From Schaedlerella glycyrrhizinilytica_A (lineage in GTDB: Bacteria > Bacillota > Clostridia > Lachnospirales > Lachnospiraceae), in assembly GCF_042852765.1 (NCBI RefSeq), contig NZ_AP031414.1: DNA of 64,000 nucleotides; one strand, written 5' to 3'. Shown in pieces: positions 53,089 to 62,523 of this stretch. The notes beneath the pieces are model-generated. The model did no database searches. It saw nothing but the letters and a program-made list of their open reading frames with translations, and was not told the origin of the DNA. How positions within the stretch are numbered: the first letter of the stretch is position 1; the number at the start of each line of letters is the position of its first letter. The position numbers were made by a program, and so were the translations under genes.

Positions 53089-54357
53089 TTATTCCAACGT
53101 TTCCGCGATCCGCAGAAGCTGATTGTATTTTGCCACACGCTCTCCCCGGCACGGCGCGCCGGTCTTGATCTGCCCGGTGTTGAACGCCACCGCCAGATCC
53201 GCGATCGTCGTATCTTCCGTCTCGCCGGACCGGTGCGAAACGATCGCCCGATACCCGGATTTCTGTGCAAGTTCGATCGCCTCGACCGCTTCGGTCAACG
53301 TTCCGATCTGATTCACTTTCACAAGGATCGCATTTGCCACATTGCGCTCGATCCCCTGCTTTAAACGTTTTGTATTCGTCACGAACAAGTCGTCCCCGAC
53401 AAGCTGGATCCCGCCGCCAAGCCTTGTTGTCAGAAGTTCCCAGCCGTCCCAGTCTTCCTCATCCAGCGGATCCTCGATCGAACAGATTGGAAATTCCAGA
53501 GCCAGTTCCTGATAATAGTCGATCATCTCTTCTGCCGTGCGCACGATCTTCTGCCCGGTCATCTTACTCTCCCCCGGGAACAGATACTTTCCGCTTTCCG
53601 CATGATACAATTCCGACGCCGCCACATCCAACGCGATACGGATATCCTTTCCCATCTCGTATCCGGCTTCTTCCACCGCATCCTTTAAAAACTGCAGCGC
53701 TTCCCGCGCCCCCGGGAGATCCGGCGCAAATCCACCCTCATCTCCGACCGCAGTTTCCAGTCCTGCTTTCTTCAAAAGCTGTTTTAGCACCTGATAAATT
53801 TCCGCGCACATCCGAAGTCCCTCCCGGAAATTTTCCGCTCCCACCGGCATGATCATAAATTCTTGAAAATCCAGCGTATTATCCGCATGCGCTCCCCCAT
53901 TTAAAATATTCATCATCGGAACCGGAAGCCGTTTTGCGTTGACGCCGCCCAGATATTTGTAAAGCGGAAGCCGAAGCGCATTGGCCGCGGCATGCGCGGC
54001 TGCCAGCGATACGCCGAGCAGCGCGTTTGCTCCCAGATTTTTCTTGTTCACGCTTCCGTCTGTTTTGCAGAGCACACGGTCGATCTCTTTCTGGTCAAAT
54101 ACATTCAGCCCGATCACTGCATTCGCCAGATGTGCGTTGACATGCTCGACTGCCCTCTGCACGCCCTTTCCCTGATAACGTACTCCGCCGTCCCGAAGCT
54201 CCGCCGCCTCAAATTTCCCCGTAGACGCGCCGGACGGTACCGAAGCGCGCCCCACCGTGTGATCCCCCGCCAATACTTCCACTTCTATCGTCGGATTTCC
54301 TCTGGAATCCAGAATTTCCCGGGCATATACGTCCCGGATCGGTAAATGCTGATACAT
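53089..54357 (-). CDS. eno: Enolase
   Basis: Glycolytic 2-phosphoglycerate dehydratase of 422 residues. Motifs: SGASTGKFEAAELRDG, the metal ligand in SIEDPLDEEDWDGW, LVGDDLFVTN, catalytic Lys in ILVKVNQIGTLTE, and SHRSGETEDTTIADLAV. GAGGAGGAAACAAG precedes ATG. It is monocistronic by spacing and divergent from topB. Confidence 0.97.
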   Translation of the reverse strand: MYQHLPIRDVYAREILDSRGNPTIEVEVLAGDHTVGRASVPSGASTGKFEAAELRDGGVRYQGKGVQRAVEHVNAHLANAVIGLNVFDQKEIDRVLCKTDGSVNKKNLGANALLGVSLAAAHAAANALRLPLYKYLGGVNAKRLPVPMMNILNGGAHADNTLDFQEFMIMPVGAENFREGLRMCAEIYQVLKQLLKKAGLETAVGDEGGFAPDLPGAREALQFLKDAVEEAGYEMGKDIRIALDVAASELYHAESGKYLFPGESKMTGQKIVRTAEEMIDYYQELALEFPICSIEDPLDEEDWDGWELLTTRLGGGIQLVGDDLFVTNTKRLKQGIERNVANAILVKVNQIGTLTEAVEAIELAQKSGYRAIVSHRSGETEDTTIADLAVAFNTGQIKTGAPCRGERVAKYNQLLRIAETLE

Positions 54358-54480
54358 CTTGTTTCCTCCTCATGATCCTGCAATATCTATATGACATTTT
54401 CCCCGAAAATGCCACCGCTTGCTTTTATCATCAGTATCTCCCGCTTTTTCCCGGATAATGCATCGAATCCCCGGAATCCA

Positions 54481-54509
54481 TTGACTTTTCGACCCGCTTA
54501 CGATACCAT
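54481..54509 (+). promoter_or_regulatory. Promoter of topB
   Basis: TTGACT (54481-54486), a 17-bp spacer and TACCAT (54504-54509), about 36 bp before the topB start. Confidence 0.55.
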
Positions 54510-54544
54510 CAATGTGCAGAATCAGAATGAAAGGAATTTGTATC

Positions 54545-56770
54545 ATGAAACATCTTGTCATCGCAGAAAAACCATCCGTCGCACGCGATATCGCGCGGGT
54601 TTTGCACTGTAATAAAAAAACAAATACTTATATAGAGGGAACCGAATATATCGTCACCTGGGCGCTTGGTCATCTGGTCACACTGGCCGATCCGGAGGAA
54701 TACGGAAAAGAGTACCAGTCCTGGGATTTGGAGACACTTCCGATGCTCCCGAAAGACTGGAAACTGGTCGTCATCAAACAGACCGGGCGACAGTTCCATG
54801 CAGTCAAAGAACAGATCTTCCGAAAAGACGTCTCCGACATCATCATCGCCACCGACGCCGGGCGCGAGGGAGAGCTTGTGGCGCGCTGGATCCTCGAGAA
54901 AGCCGGAAACAAAAAGCCTCTGAAACGTCTCTGGATCTCCTCCGTCACCGACAAAGCGATCCGGGATGGATTCGCACATTTAAAACCGGGAAAAGACTAC
55001 TACAATTTGTACCGTGCCGCCGTGGCGCGCGCCGAATCCGACTGGGTTGTCGGCATCAACGCGACCCGTGCCCTCACCTGCAAATACAACGCGCAGCTTT
55101 CCTGCGGACGTGTCCAGACGCCGACCCTTGCCATGATCGCCGCAAGAGAACAGGAAATCCGGCAGTTTCAGCCGCAGCCATTTTATACGGTATCGGCGCT
55201 TGCAAACGGTGTTCCTTTTGTCTGGACTGATAAGAAGTCCGGTTCCAACCGTACGTTTGACAAGGCGCGCGCGGAACAGATCCGCGCTCTCGCCGATCCG
55301 GCAGATGCTTCTTTCGAAATCCTGGACGTGCAAAAGAAAACAAAAACTTCCACATCCCCGGCGTTGTACGATCTGACTGCGCTTCAGCAGGAAGCCAACA
55401 AGCGTTACGGGTTTTCCGCAAAAGAAACATTGAATATCATGCAGCGTCTCTACGAAACGCACAAAGTCCTGACCTACCCGCGAACCGACTCCCGGTATCT
55501 GACAACCGACATGGTCGGCACGCTGAAAGAGCGGCTCGAGTCCTGCGCTGTCGGTCCGTACCGGAAGCTGGCGCTGTCTCTCGCAAGAACAAAACTCCGC
55601 CCGACGAAAGCATTTGTCAATGATCAGAAAGTATCCGATCATCACGCGATCATTCCGACCGAGCAGTTTGTCTCGCTGGAACATATGACAAACGAAGAGC
55701 GAAAGATTTACGATCTTGTCGTCCGTCGTTTCCTCGCCGTACTCTGTCCGGTCTGCGAATACGAGGAGACTGCGGTCAAAGCACAGCTTGGTTCTGAGGT
55801 ATTCCACGCCAAAGGCAATGTCTTAACAAGCCCCGGCTGGCGCGAAGCCTATGCTTCCGATCTATTTTCCGATGACGAAGATGAATTTACGGATTCCCCA
55901 ACTGATTTCAGAACCCGATCCGACACAGCCCTTTCGTCGCTCTCCACATTTCATAAGGGTGACCGGATCCCGGTTGCTTCCATTGTCGTCAAAGAGGGCA
56001 AAACAACGCCGCCGCCATATTTTACAGAGGGAACACTGATCGCGGCGATGGAAAATCCGGTCAAATATCTGGAACACCGGGACAAGACGATCGTGCGTAC
56101 GCTGGGCGAGACCGGAGGACTCGGAACCGTCGCCACGCGTGCAGACATCATCGAGAAATTATTCCACAGCTTCCTGATGGAAAAACGCGGCAGCGAGATC
56201 CATATCACTTCCAAGGGAAAACAATTGCTGGAACTTGTTCCACAGGATCTGAAAAGTCCCGAGCTAACTGCCGCATGGGAACTCCGTCTTCAGGCGATCG
56301 CAAAAGGGACTGAATCTGACCGCACTTTTATGGCAGAGATCGAATCCTATACAAAGACGCTGATCGATGAGATCAAACGCGGAAACGGCACGTTCCGCCA
56401 TGAGAATCTGACCCGCACAAAATGTCCGGTCTGCGGAAAATATATGCTGGAAGTAAACGGAAAGCACGGAAAACTGCTCGTCTGTCAGGATCGGGAATGC
56501 GGACACCGGGAGACACTCTCGCGCAAGACAAACGCCCGCTGCCCGAACTGCCACAAAAAGATGGATCTCGTCGGAAAAGGAGACGGTCAGCGTTTTGTCT
56601 GCTCCTGCGGTTACAAAGAAAAGCTCAGTTCTTTTGAAGCCAGAAAGAAAAAAGAGGGAAAAAGCGGCAGCAAACGCGACGTCAATCAATACTTGAAAAA
56701 GCAGGCGAAAGAAGCAAACGAACCGCTCAACAATGCATTTGCGGACGCATTTTCCAAATTGAAATTATAA
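54545..56770 (+). CDS. topB: DNA topoisomerase III
   Basis: Type IA topoisomerase of 741 residues: Toprim domain (KHLVIAEKPSVARDIARVL; IIIATDAGREGELVARWIL), active-site tyrosine in LTYPRTDSRYLTTDM, and two C-terminal zinc-ribbon motifs (CPVCGKYM...CQDREC; CPNCHKKM...CSCG). ATG 54545 is chosen because AAAGGA lies about 9 nt upstream; an 11-codon upstream extension lacks a site. Chromosomal rather than plasmid context, as no conjugation genes are near. Confidence 0.95.
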   Translation: MKHLVIAEKPSVARDIARVLHCNKKTNTYIEGTEYIVTWALGHLVTLADPEEYGKEYQSWDLETLPMLPKDWKLVVIKQTGRQFHAVKEQIFRKDVSDIIIATDAGREGELVARWILEKAGNKKPLKRLWISSVTDKAIRDGFAHLKPGKDYYNLYRAAVARAESDWVVGINATRALTCKYNAQLSCGRVQTPTLAMIAAREQEIRQFQPQPFYTVSALANGVPFVWTDKKSGSNRTFDKARAEQIRALADPADASFEILDVQKKTKTSTSPALYDLTALQQEANKRYGFSAKETLNIMQRLYETHKVLTYPRTDSRYLTTDMVGTLKERLESCAVGPYRKLALSLARTKLRPTKAFVNDQKVSDHHAIIPTEQFVSLEHMTNEERKIYDLVVRRFLAVLCPVCEYEETAVKAQLGSEVFHAKGNVLTSPGWREAYASDLFSDDEDEFTDSPTDFRTRSDTALSSLSTFHKGDRIPVASIVVKEGKTTPPPYFTEGTLIAAMENPVKYLEHRDKTIVRTLGETGGLGTVATRADIIEKLFHSFLMEKRGSEIHITSKGKQLLELVPQDLKSPELTAAWELRLQAIAKGTESDRTFMAEIESYTKTLIDEIKRGNGTFRHENLTRTKCPVCGKYMLEVNGKHGKLLVCQDRECGHRETLSRKTNARCPNCHKKMDLVGKGDGQRFVCSCGYKEKLSSFEARKKKEGKSGSKRDVNQYLKKQAKEANEPLNNAFADAFSKLKL

Positions 56771-56778
56771 AAAATGTG

Positions 56779-56847
56779 AAAAGACCATTCCGGTCAGGAT
56801 CAGGCGCAGCTTTGACAGCTTCCCGATCCCGACCGAAATGGTCTTTT
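56779..56847. terminator. Bidirectional terminator between topB and the ABC exporter
   Basis: AAAAGACCATTCCGGTCAGGATC pairs with GATCCCGACCGAAATGGTCTTTT around a loop that itself can pair (CGCAGCTTTGACAGCTTC). Serves the two convergent units. Confidence 0.88.
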
Positions 56848-56861
56848 GTACTTACTTTTCT

Positions 56862-58769
56862 TTATGCGCTGATCGCATTTCCGGTATACAACTGGTAATA
56901 CTTTCCTTTCTCCGCGATCAACTGGTCATGAGTACCGCGCTCGATGATCCGTCCCTGTTCCAGAACCATGATACAGTCGGAATTGCGGACTGTGGAAAGA
57001 CGATGCGCGATGACAAATGTCGTTCTTCCGTGCATCAGGCGATCCATACTTTCCTGAATGATCCGCTCTGTACGGGTATCGATCGAACTGGTCGCCTCGT
57101 CTAAGATCAGCACCGGAGGATCGGCTACCGCCGCCCGGGCGATCGCTAAGAGCTGTCTCTGCCCCTGACTTAAGTTCGCCCCGTCTCCGGTCAGCATCGT
57201 GTCGTATCCCTGCGGAAGCCGCCGGATAAATCCGTCCGCATTGGCAAGTTTTGCCGCCGCGATGATCTCCTCGTCGGTAGCGTCTAGCTTTCCGAACCGG
57301 ATATTTTCTTTCACGGTTCCGGTAAACAAATGGGTATCCTGAAGCACGATCCCGAGGGAACGTCGAAGATCTGTTTTTTTGATCTTATTGACATTGATGC
57401 CGTCGTACCGGATCTTTCCGTCCTGAATATCATAGAAGCGGTTGATCAGATTGGTGATCGTCGTCTTACCCGCTCCGGTGGAACCGACAAACGCGATCTT
57501 CTGTCCCGGTTCCGCATACAACTTCACATCGTGGAGCACGATCTTGTCATCGTTATAACCGAAATCCACGCCGTCAAACACGACATTTCCTTTCAGCTCC
57601 ACATAATCGACCGACTGATCCGCCTGATGTACATGTTTCCATGCCCATCTTCCGGTCCGTTTCTCACTCTCTTTGAGTTCTCCGTTTTCTTCAGTCACAT
57701 TGACAAGCGTCACATATCCCTCATCCACTTCCGGCTTTTCATCCAGAAGCTTGAAAATACGTTCCGCTCCTGCCAACGCCATAACGATCGCATTCATCTG
57801 CTGGCTGACCTGATTGATCGGCATGCTGAAGCTTTTGTTAAAGGTCAGGAAACTTGCAAGCCCTCCCAAGGTAAATCCTCCGACGCCGTTCAGCGCCAGA
57901 ACTCCGCCGATGATCGCACAGACAACGTAGCTGATATTTCCGAGCTGCGCGTTGACCGGACCTAAATAATTTGCATAAGTATTTGCCCGGTCCGCGCTTA
58001 CAAACAACGCATCGTTCAGTTTCTTAAAGTCTTTTTTACTTTCTTCTTCGTGACAGAATACTTTCACGACTTTCTGCCCGTTCATCATCTCTTCGATAAA
58101 TCCATTCACATTTCCCAGATTGATCTGCTGCTGGAGGAAATACTTTCCGCTCCGTCCGGCAGCCGACTTCGTACAGAACAGCATCACGCCGACCATCAAA
58201 AGCGTCACGATCGTCAACGGAATGTTCAAAACGAGCATACTGATAAACACGCTCACTACCGTAAAACCACTGTTGATGATCTGGGGAATACTCTGGCTGA
58301 TCATCTGGCGCAGCGTATCGATATCATTCGTATAGATCGACATGATGTCGCCGTGCGCATGGTTGTCAAAATATTTGATCGGCAGTTTTTCCATATGTTC
58401 AAACATTTCATTTCTAAGATTCCGAAGTGTTCCCTGCGTCACTTTGACCATGATCCAGTTGTACAGATACGTCGAAACGACGCCGATCGCATAAAATACC
58501 GCAACTCTTCCGATCGCATGTGCCAGCGGGGAAAAGTTCGGCGTATCGGTGGACAGCAAAAACGGTGTGATATAATCGTCGATCAGATTCTTCATGAACA
58601 ACGTTCCCTGCACGTTTGCGATCACGCCGACAAAGATTAAAAGAAAAACTGCCAGACAGTGATATTTGTAATCACGGAACACGTATTTCATCAGGCGCGC
58701 CAATAATTTTCCCGGATTCTTCACCGCCGGTTTTTCGCCTTTTTGTCCTCTTCTCATCGGTCCTGCCAT
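56862..58769 (-). CDS. ABC multidrug/lipid exporter half-transporter B
   Basis: 635 residues: six transmembrane helices then an ATPase domain (Walker A GSTGAGKTT, signature LSQGQRQLLAIARA, Walker B VLILDEATSSID, H-loop IAHRLSTV). A ~40-residue insert (VNVTEENGELKESEKRTGR region) precedes the ATPase. The start ATG overlaps the previous stop (TAATG) with AAAGGAGG upstream, so the two subunits are translationally coupled and probably form a heterodimer. Confidence 0.94.
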   Translation of the reverse strand: MAGPMRRGQKGEKPAVKNPGKLLARLMKYVFRDYKYHCLAVFLLIFVGVIANVQGTLFMKNLIDDYITPFLLSTDTPNFSPLAHAIGRVAVFYAIGVVSTYLYNWIMVKVTQGTLRNLRNEMFEHMEKLPIKYFDNHAHGDIMSIYTNDIDTLRQMISQSIPQIINSGFTVVSVFISMLVLNIPLTIVTLLMVGVMLFCTKSAAGRSGKYFLQQQINLGNVNGFIEEMMNGQKVVKVFCHEEESKKDFKKLNDALFVSADRANTYANYLGPVNAQLGNISYVVCAIIGGVLALNGVGGFTLGGLASFLTFNKSFSMPINQVSQQMNAIVMALAGAERIFKLLDEKPEVDEGYVTLVNVTEENGELKESEKRTGRWAWKHVHQADQSVDYVELKGNVVFDGVDFGYNDDKIVLHDVKLYAEPGQKIAFVGSTGAGKTTITNLINRFYDIQDGKIRYDGINVNKIKKTDLRRSLGIVLQDTHLFTGTVKENIRFGKLDATDEEIIAAAKLANADGFIRRLPQGYDTMLTGDGANLSQGQRQLLAIARAAVADPPVLILDEATSSIDTRTERIIQESMDRLMHGRTTFVIAHRLSTVRNSDCIMVLEQGRIIERGTHDQLIAEKGKYYQLYTGNAISA

Positions 58770-60529
58770 TATGCCGCGCCTCCTTTCTCGTCAAAATCTC
58801 CGCCGCCCTTTGTCTGAGATTCATATACCTCACGGTAGATCTCATTGGAGGCAAGCAGTTCTTCGTGTGTGCCAAATCCGTTGACCTCGCCCTCTTCCAT
58901 TACGATGATGCGATCCGCATCCTGCACGCTGGAGATACGCTGGGCGATGATCAGCTTCGTCGTATCCGGGATCTCCTCCCGAAATGCCCGTCGGATCTTG
59001 GCATCCGTCGCGGTGTCGACCGCGCTGGTACTGTCGTCAAGGATCAGGATCTTCGGTTTCTTCAACAGCGCTCTCGCAATACAAAGCCGCTGTTTCTGTC
59101 CGCCTGACACATTGTTTCCGCCCTGTTCGATATGAGTCTCATATTTTTTCGGGAAACGCTCGATAAATTCATCCGCACAGGCAAGCCGGCACGCTTCCTG
59201 ACATTCTTCGTCGGTCGCTTCCAGATTCCCCCAGCGCAGATTGTCGTAGATCGTTCCCGTGAACAAGACATTTTTCTGAAGTACGACCGACACCTGATTA
59301 CGCAGGGAATCCAGATTATACTCTTTGACGTTCTTTCCGCCGACCAAAATCTCGCCTTTCGTCACGTCATACAGACGGCTGATCAGATTGACCAGACTCG
59401 TCTTGGCGCTTCCGGTCCCGCCGATGATGCCGATCGTTTCTCCGGAATGAATGTCCAGATTGATGTTTTTGAGTACCGGTTCCTCGCTGTCTTTCTTGTA
59501 GGCAAACTCCACATTTTTAAACTGAATGCTTCCATCCGCCACTTCCGTCACCGGATGCTTTGGATTATGGATCTCGCTCGTCTCGTTGAGCACTTCATAA
59601 ATACGCCGGATACTGGCGGTACTCATAGAGATCATAACAAATACCATAGACAGCATCATCAGGCTCATCAAAATATTCATACAGTATGCAAGAAGACTCA
59701 TCAGTTCCCCGGTCGTCAGGGAATCTACCACGATCATCTTCGCGCCGAACCAGCTCAAAAGGATGATACAGGTATATACCGTGAACATCATAAGCGGCGC
59801 GTTGAAGATGACGTTGTTCTCCGCTTTCACAAAGATTTTATAAATGTTCTCGCTCGCTTTATGGAATTTATCCGTTTCTTTTTCTTCGCGCACATACGCT
59901 TTTACGACGCGGATCGCCGACACATTTTCCTGAATAGACGCGTTCAGCGCGTCGTACTTCGGAAATGCCTGTTCAAAGTATGCCGTTGCATGACGGATGA
60001 TAAAGAACAGGATCGTCCCAAGCAGAAGAACTGCCACAAAATAGATCATCGAAAGTTCCGCATTAATGCTGAACGCCATGAGCATCGCACAAAGCATACT
60101 CGCCGGCGCTCTCATCATCATACGCAGTGACATCTGATATGCCATCTGCACATTGGTCACATCGGTAGTCAGACGTGTAACAAGACCGGCCGTACTGAAC
60201 CGGTCGATATTTGCAAAAGAATACGTCTGGATCTGGTTAAACATCGACTCCCTCAGATTTTTTGCAAGTCCTGCGGATGCTTTCGCACCGAATCTTCCTC
60301 CCGCCATTCCGGCTGCAAGTCCGATCGCCGCGGCAAGGATCATCAGACCGCCGACTTTGTAAATATGATCGATGTCTCCCGCATTGACTCCGTCGTCAAT
60401 GATCGAAGCCATCAGAAACGGGATCAGCGTCTCCATCAGCACTTCTCCGATCATAAATATGGGCGTCGCCACAGATGCGGCTTTGTATTCTTTCACTTCC
60501 TTTAATACTCTTCGCAGCATCAGTATCAT
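58769..60529 (-). CDS. ABC multidrug/lipid exporter half-transporter A
   Basis: 586 residues: six membrane helices and an ATPase domain. Walker A reads GGTGSAKTS, i.e. with Ala where GKT/GKS families usually have Gly (GSGK), and the Walker B LILDDSTSAVD has Asp where B usually has DE. A degenerate catalytic site in one half is typical of heterodimeric exporters. Signature VSGGQKQRLCIARAL is canonical. GGAGGAG precedes ATG 60529. It follows marR by 45 nt. Confidence 0.93.
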   Translation of the reverse strand: MILMLRRVLKEVKEYKAASVATPIFMIGEVLMETLIPFLMASIIDDGVNAGDIDHIYKVGGLMILAAAIGLAAGMAGGRFGAKASAGLAKNLRESMFNQIQTYSFANIDRFSTAGLVTRLTTDVTNVQMAYQMSLRMMMRAPASMLCAMLMAFSINAELSMIYFVAVLLLGTILFFIIRHATAYFEQAFPKYDALNASIQENVSAIRVVKAYVREEKETDKFHKASENIYKIFVKAENNVIFNAPLMMFTVYTCIILLSWFGAKMIVVDSLTTGELMSLLAYCMNILMSLMMLSMVFVMISMSTASIRRIYEVLNETSEIHNPKHPVTEVADGSIQFKNVEFAYKKDSEEPVLKNINLDIHSGETIGIIGGTGSAKTSLVNLISRLYDVTKGEILVGGKNVKEYNLDSLRNQVSVVLQKNVLFTGTIYDNLRWGNLEATDEECQEACRLACADEFIERFPKKYETHIEQGGNNVSGGQKQRLCIARALLKKPKILILDDSTSAVDTATDAKIRRAFREEIPDTTKLIIAQRISSVQDADRIIVMEEGEVNGFGTHEELLASNEIYREVYESQTKGGGDFDEKGGAA

Positions 60530-60574
60530 AAGTTGTCTCCTCCCTTCGTTGTCCCCGTTTTACAATTTTTGCAT

Positions 60575-61024
60575 TTACAACTTTTCTTTTTCCACATTCC
60601 TACGGATCTGATCTGCCACACGCAGAAATACTTGAAGATCGTCGTCCTCGATCCCCTGGATCATCCGGTGGTTCAGACATCCGATGATCGCCTCGATCTT
60701 CTCATGGCTTTCGATCCCCTGTTCCGTCAAGATGACTTTCTTTAACCGGGCGTCATATTCCACGGACTCCCGCCGGACATAGCCCTTTTTCTCAAGGATC
60801 TGTATGATGTTCGTCACTGTGGAACGTCCGATCGAAAAGAACTTCTCAATGTCTTTCTGAAAAATATCTTTCTTCCGGTTCTCATACAAATACCGCATGA
60901 TCCATCCATTCATCAGCGGAATCTCGTCGATCCCCTCTGCTTTTACCCACGCTTCAATCGTCCTTGAAATCGTATGATCCAGCCGCCGGATCTCAAATCC
61001 AACCTTACCGCACGCCTCTTCCAT
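60575..61024 (-). CDS. MarR-family transcriptional regulator
   Basis: 149 residues with the MarR winged helix (IPLMNGWIMRYLYENRKKDIFQ, IGRSTVTNIIQILEKKGYVRRE, DARLKKVILTEQG). First gene of the marR-ABC-ABC operon, the classic arrangement in which MarR represses its own operon until a drug-like ligand binds. GGAGG precedes ATG. The direct-repeat array just upstream is its probable operator. Confidence 0.92.
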   Translation of the reverse strand: MEEACGKVGFEIRRLDHTISRTIEAWVKAEGIDEIPLMNGWIMRYLYENRKKDIFQKDIEKFFSIGRSTVTNIIQILEKKGYVRRESVEYDARLKKVILTEQGIESHEKIEAIIGCLNHRMIQGIEDDDLQVFLRVADQIRRNVEKEKL

Positions 61025-61068
61025 ATTCTACCTCCATCCGGGAATGTATGTTTCGTTCAATCATGAAT

Positions 61069-61113
61069 TGTTCACATGTGGATTGTTCATGCATGGATTG
61101 TTCATGTTTGAAC
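61069..61113. promoter_or_regulatory. Three 15-bp direct repeats, probable MarR operator
   Basis: ATTGTTCAYATGTGG-like units start at 61069, 61084 and 61099 (core ATTGTTCAYG). They lie downstream of the -10 and before the marR start, where bound repressor would block elongation or initiation. Partial inverse GTTCAATCATGAAT overlaps at 61057-61070. Confidence 0.6.
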
Positions 61114-61130
61114 TTTTTCTGCATACCTAT

Positions 61131-61159
61131 TTTACGACTGAAAATTTTTATTGTCAAGA
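61131..61159 (-). promoter_or_regulatory. Promoter of the marR-ABC operon
   Basis: TTGACA (61154-61159), a 17-bp spacer and TAAAAT (61131-61136) on the minus strand, about 107 bp upstream of marR; the repeats at 61069-61113 fall in the leader. Confidence 0.75.
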
Positions 61160-61190
61160 ATTTTTCTGACACAATTTCCTATGCAGCAAA

Positions 61191-61240
61191 AAACCTCTTT
61201 TGCATACAAAGTACAGAGCCCTTGTACACAAAAGAGGTTA
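61191..61240 (-). terminator. Terminator of the membrane-protein gene
   Basis: Minus-strand AACCTCTTT and AAGAGGTT arms with a T-run (TTTTTTGCTGC) after the second arm, about 20 nt past the stop at 61258. The loop contains part of palindrome copy C. Confidence 0.75.
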
Positions 61241-61253
61241 GCGTCGGTGTACA
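61219..61253. repeat. Intergenic palindrome, copy C
   Basis: CCCTTGTACACA and GCGTCGGTGTACA half-sites in inverse orientation around AAAGAGGTTA. The right half is the exact reverse complement of the core TGTACACCGACGC of copy B. It begins about 5 nt after the membrane-protein stop. Confidence 0.7.
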
Positions 61254-61257
61254 TATA

Positions 61258-61791
61258 TCAATTCAAAAATCTCCCCCGCATCTTATTCCAGAGGACACCC
61301 TGAAAATATTCATATGCGCGGTCGTACAGAAACAGGAACACCTGTCCCGCCGCGATAACGATCACAGACATCCAGCCTGAAATCTCACGTACAAACAAAA
61401 CTTCCTGAAACAACAAGACTGCCGGTAAAAAAATCAGATTGAACACGACATATTTTACGATCCAGAACAATGCTTTCCGATTGATCCGATCCGACATCCG
61501 CCCTAATTTCAGCCATACGATCTCCACGATCAGAATATAAAGTCCCATCACCGCATAAGTGATGACGTAAAACTTATTCGGTGCAATAAACAGTCCGAGA
61601 AGCACGCCGGCTCCCCAGAACGCCACGCCGCTTCCGGCGCCGAATTCTCTCCAGATGATCCCTACAAAAAAGGACGCTGCCGCAAGTAAGAACAGCGTTC
61701 CTGTCTCGATGATACTGCCAAGCATCATAAAAATGATCGTCAGCGCCAGCAGCATCCCTCCAAATGCGATTTTCTTAGCTTTTACATGCAT
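61258..61791 (-). CDS. Predicted small integral membrane protein, unknown function
   Basis: 177 residues with about five to six membrane helices (IAFGGMLLALTIIFMMLGSII, FLLAAASFFVGIIW, FWGAGVLLGLFIAP, YAVMGLYILIVEIVWL, YVVFNLIFLPAVLLFQ, WMSVIVIAAGQVFLFLY). No known family is recognised. ATG 61791 overlaps the end of the J-domain gene by 10 nt, so the two are probably cotranscribed. Confidence 0.75.
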   Translation of the reverse strand: MHVKAKKIAFGGMLLALTIIFMMLGSIIETGTLFLLAAASFFVGIIWREFGAGSGVAFWGAGVLLGLFIAPNKFYVITYAVMGLYILIVEIVWLKLGRMSDRINRKALFWIVKYVVFNLIFLPAVLLFQEVLFVREISGWMSVIVIAAGQVFLFLYDRAYEYFQGVLWNKMRGRFLN

Positions 61792-62435
61792 CCGCAGAGG
61801 TCGCCTCCCATACACTCACATAATTGGTCTGCTATACAGAGGTCACAGCACATATTTCCGCTTCCGCAGCTGCTTCCGCCCATGCCATATCCGCCGTTGT
61901 ACGGACTGTTCTGGTAACGCTGTCCGGTCCACTCGATCTGATTGAGAAGCTGACGGTACTGCATATTGTTCGGTTCCATATTGACCGCCTGTCCCGCATG
62001 GTCTCTCGCCAGAATGTTGTTGCCGATCCCCGCGTTGGCTGCCGCACTCAGATAATACCACTGCGCATTGCGGTTCGGCATTCGGTTCAGCACATTGAGC
62101 GCGTCGCGATAACGCCTTGTGTTGATGAAATTATAAACTGCCTGCATCTCCACATCCTGAGAACCGCCGGAAGAACTATATCCGCCGTAGCTGTTCCCGC
62201 CCGCGGAGCCATAACCGCCGTATCCGTAACCAGATCCACCGTGTTCCCGCTCTTTCATGATCACATCGTAGGCTTCCTGCACTTCCTTGAACTTCTCTTC
62301 CGCCAGATCTGCCAGCGGATTGTTGACATTCGCATCCGGATGATACTTTCTTGTCAGATCTCTATATGCTTTCTTCACTTCGTCATCTGATGCACTCTGC
62401 GGAATTCCCAGCACATCATATGGATTTTTATTCAT
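61782..62435 (-). CDS. J-domain protein with TPR-like segment and cysteine-rich tail
   Basis: 217 residues. The N-terminal J domain has the HPD motif in YHPDANV and begins NPYDVLGIPQSASDDEVKKAYRDLTRK. A Gly/Tyr/Ser-rich linker follows, then a TPR-like pair (ALNVLNRMPNRNAQWYYLS; ARDHAGQAVNMEPNN), then a tail with nine cysteines (CGSGNMCCDLCIADQLCECM) that may bind metal. It would recruit DnaK to unknown clients. ATG 62435 follows GTGAGGA at 7 nt; an in-frame ATG at 62462 is less likely. Confidence 0.88.
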   Translation of the reverse strand: MNKNPYDVLGIPQSASDDEVKKAYRDLTRKYHPDANVNNPLADLAEEKFKEVQEAYDVIMKEREHGGSGYGYGGYGSAGGNSYGGYSSSGGSQDVEMQAVYNFINTRRYRDALNVLNRMPNRNAQWYYLSAAANAGIGNNILARDHAGQAVNMEPNNMQYRQLLNQIEWTGQRYQNSPYNGGYGMGGSSCGSGNMCCDLCIADQLCECMGGDLCGCM

Positions 62436-62523
62436 TTCGTAATCCTCACTTTTCCTTTGCACCTCAATATCTTATCTATCATATAATAGATTTTCTGCCA
62501 TGTCCAGACTTTGCATGGATTCT

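Noticed and set aside
54509..55807. Long minus-strand frames under topB.
   Set aside because: topB on the plus strand carries all type IA topoisomerase motifs; the opposite frames are shadows.
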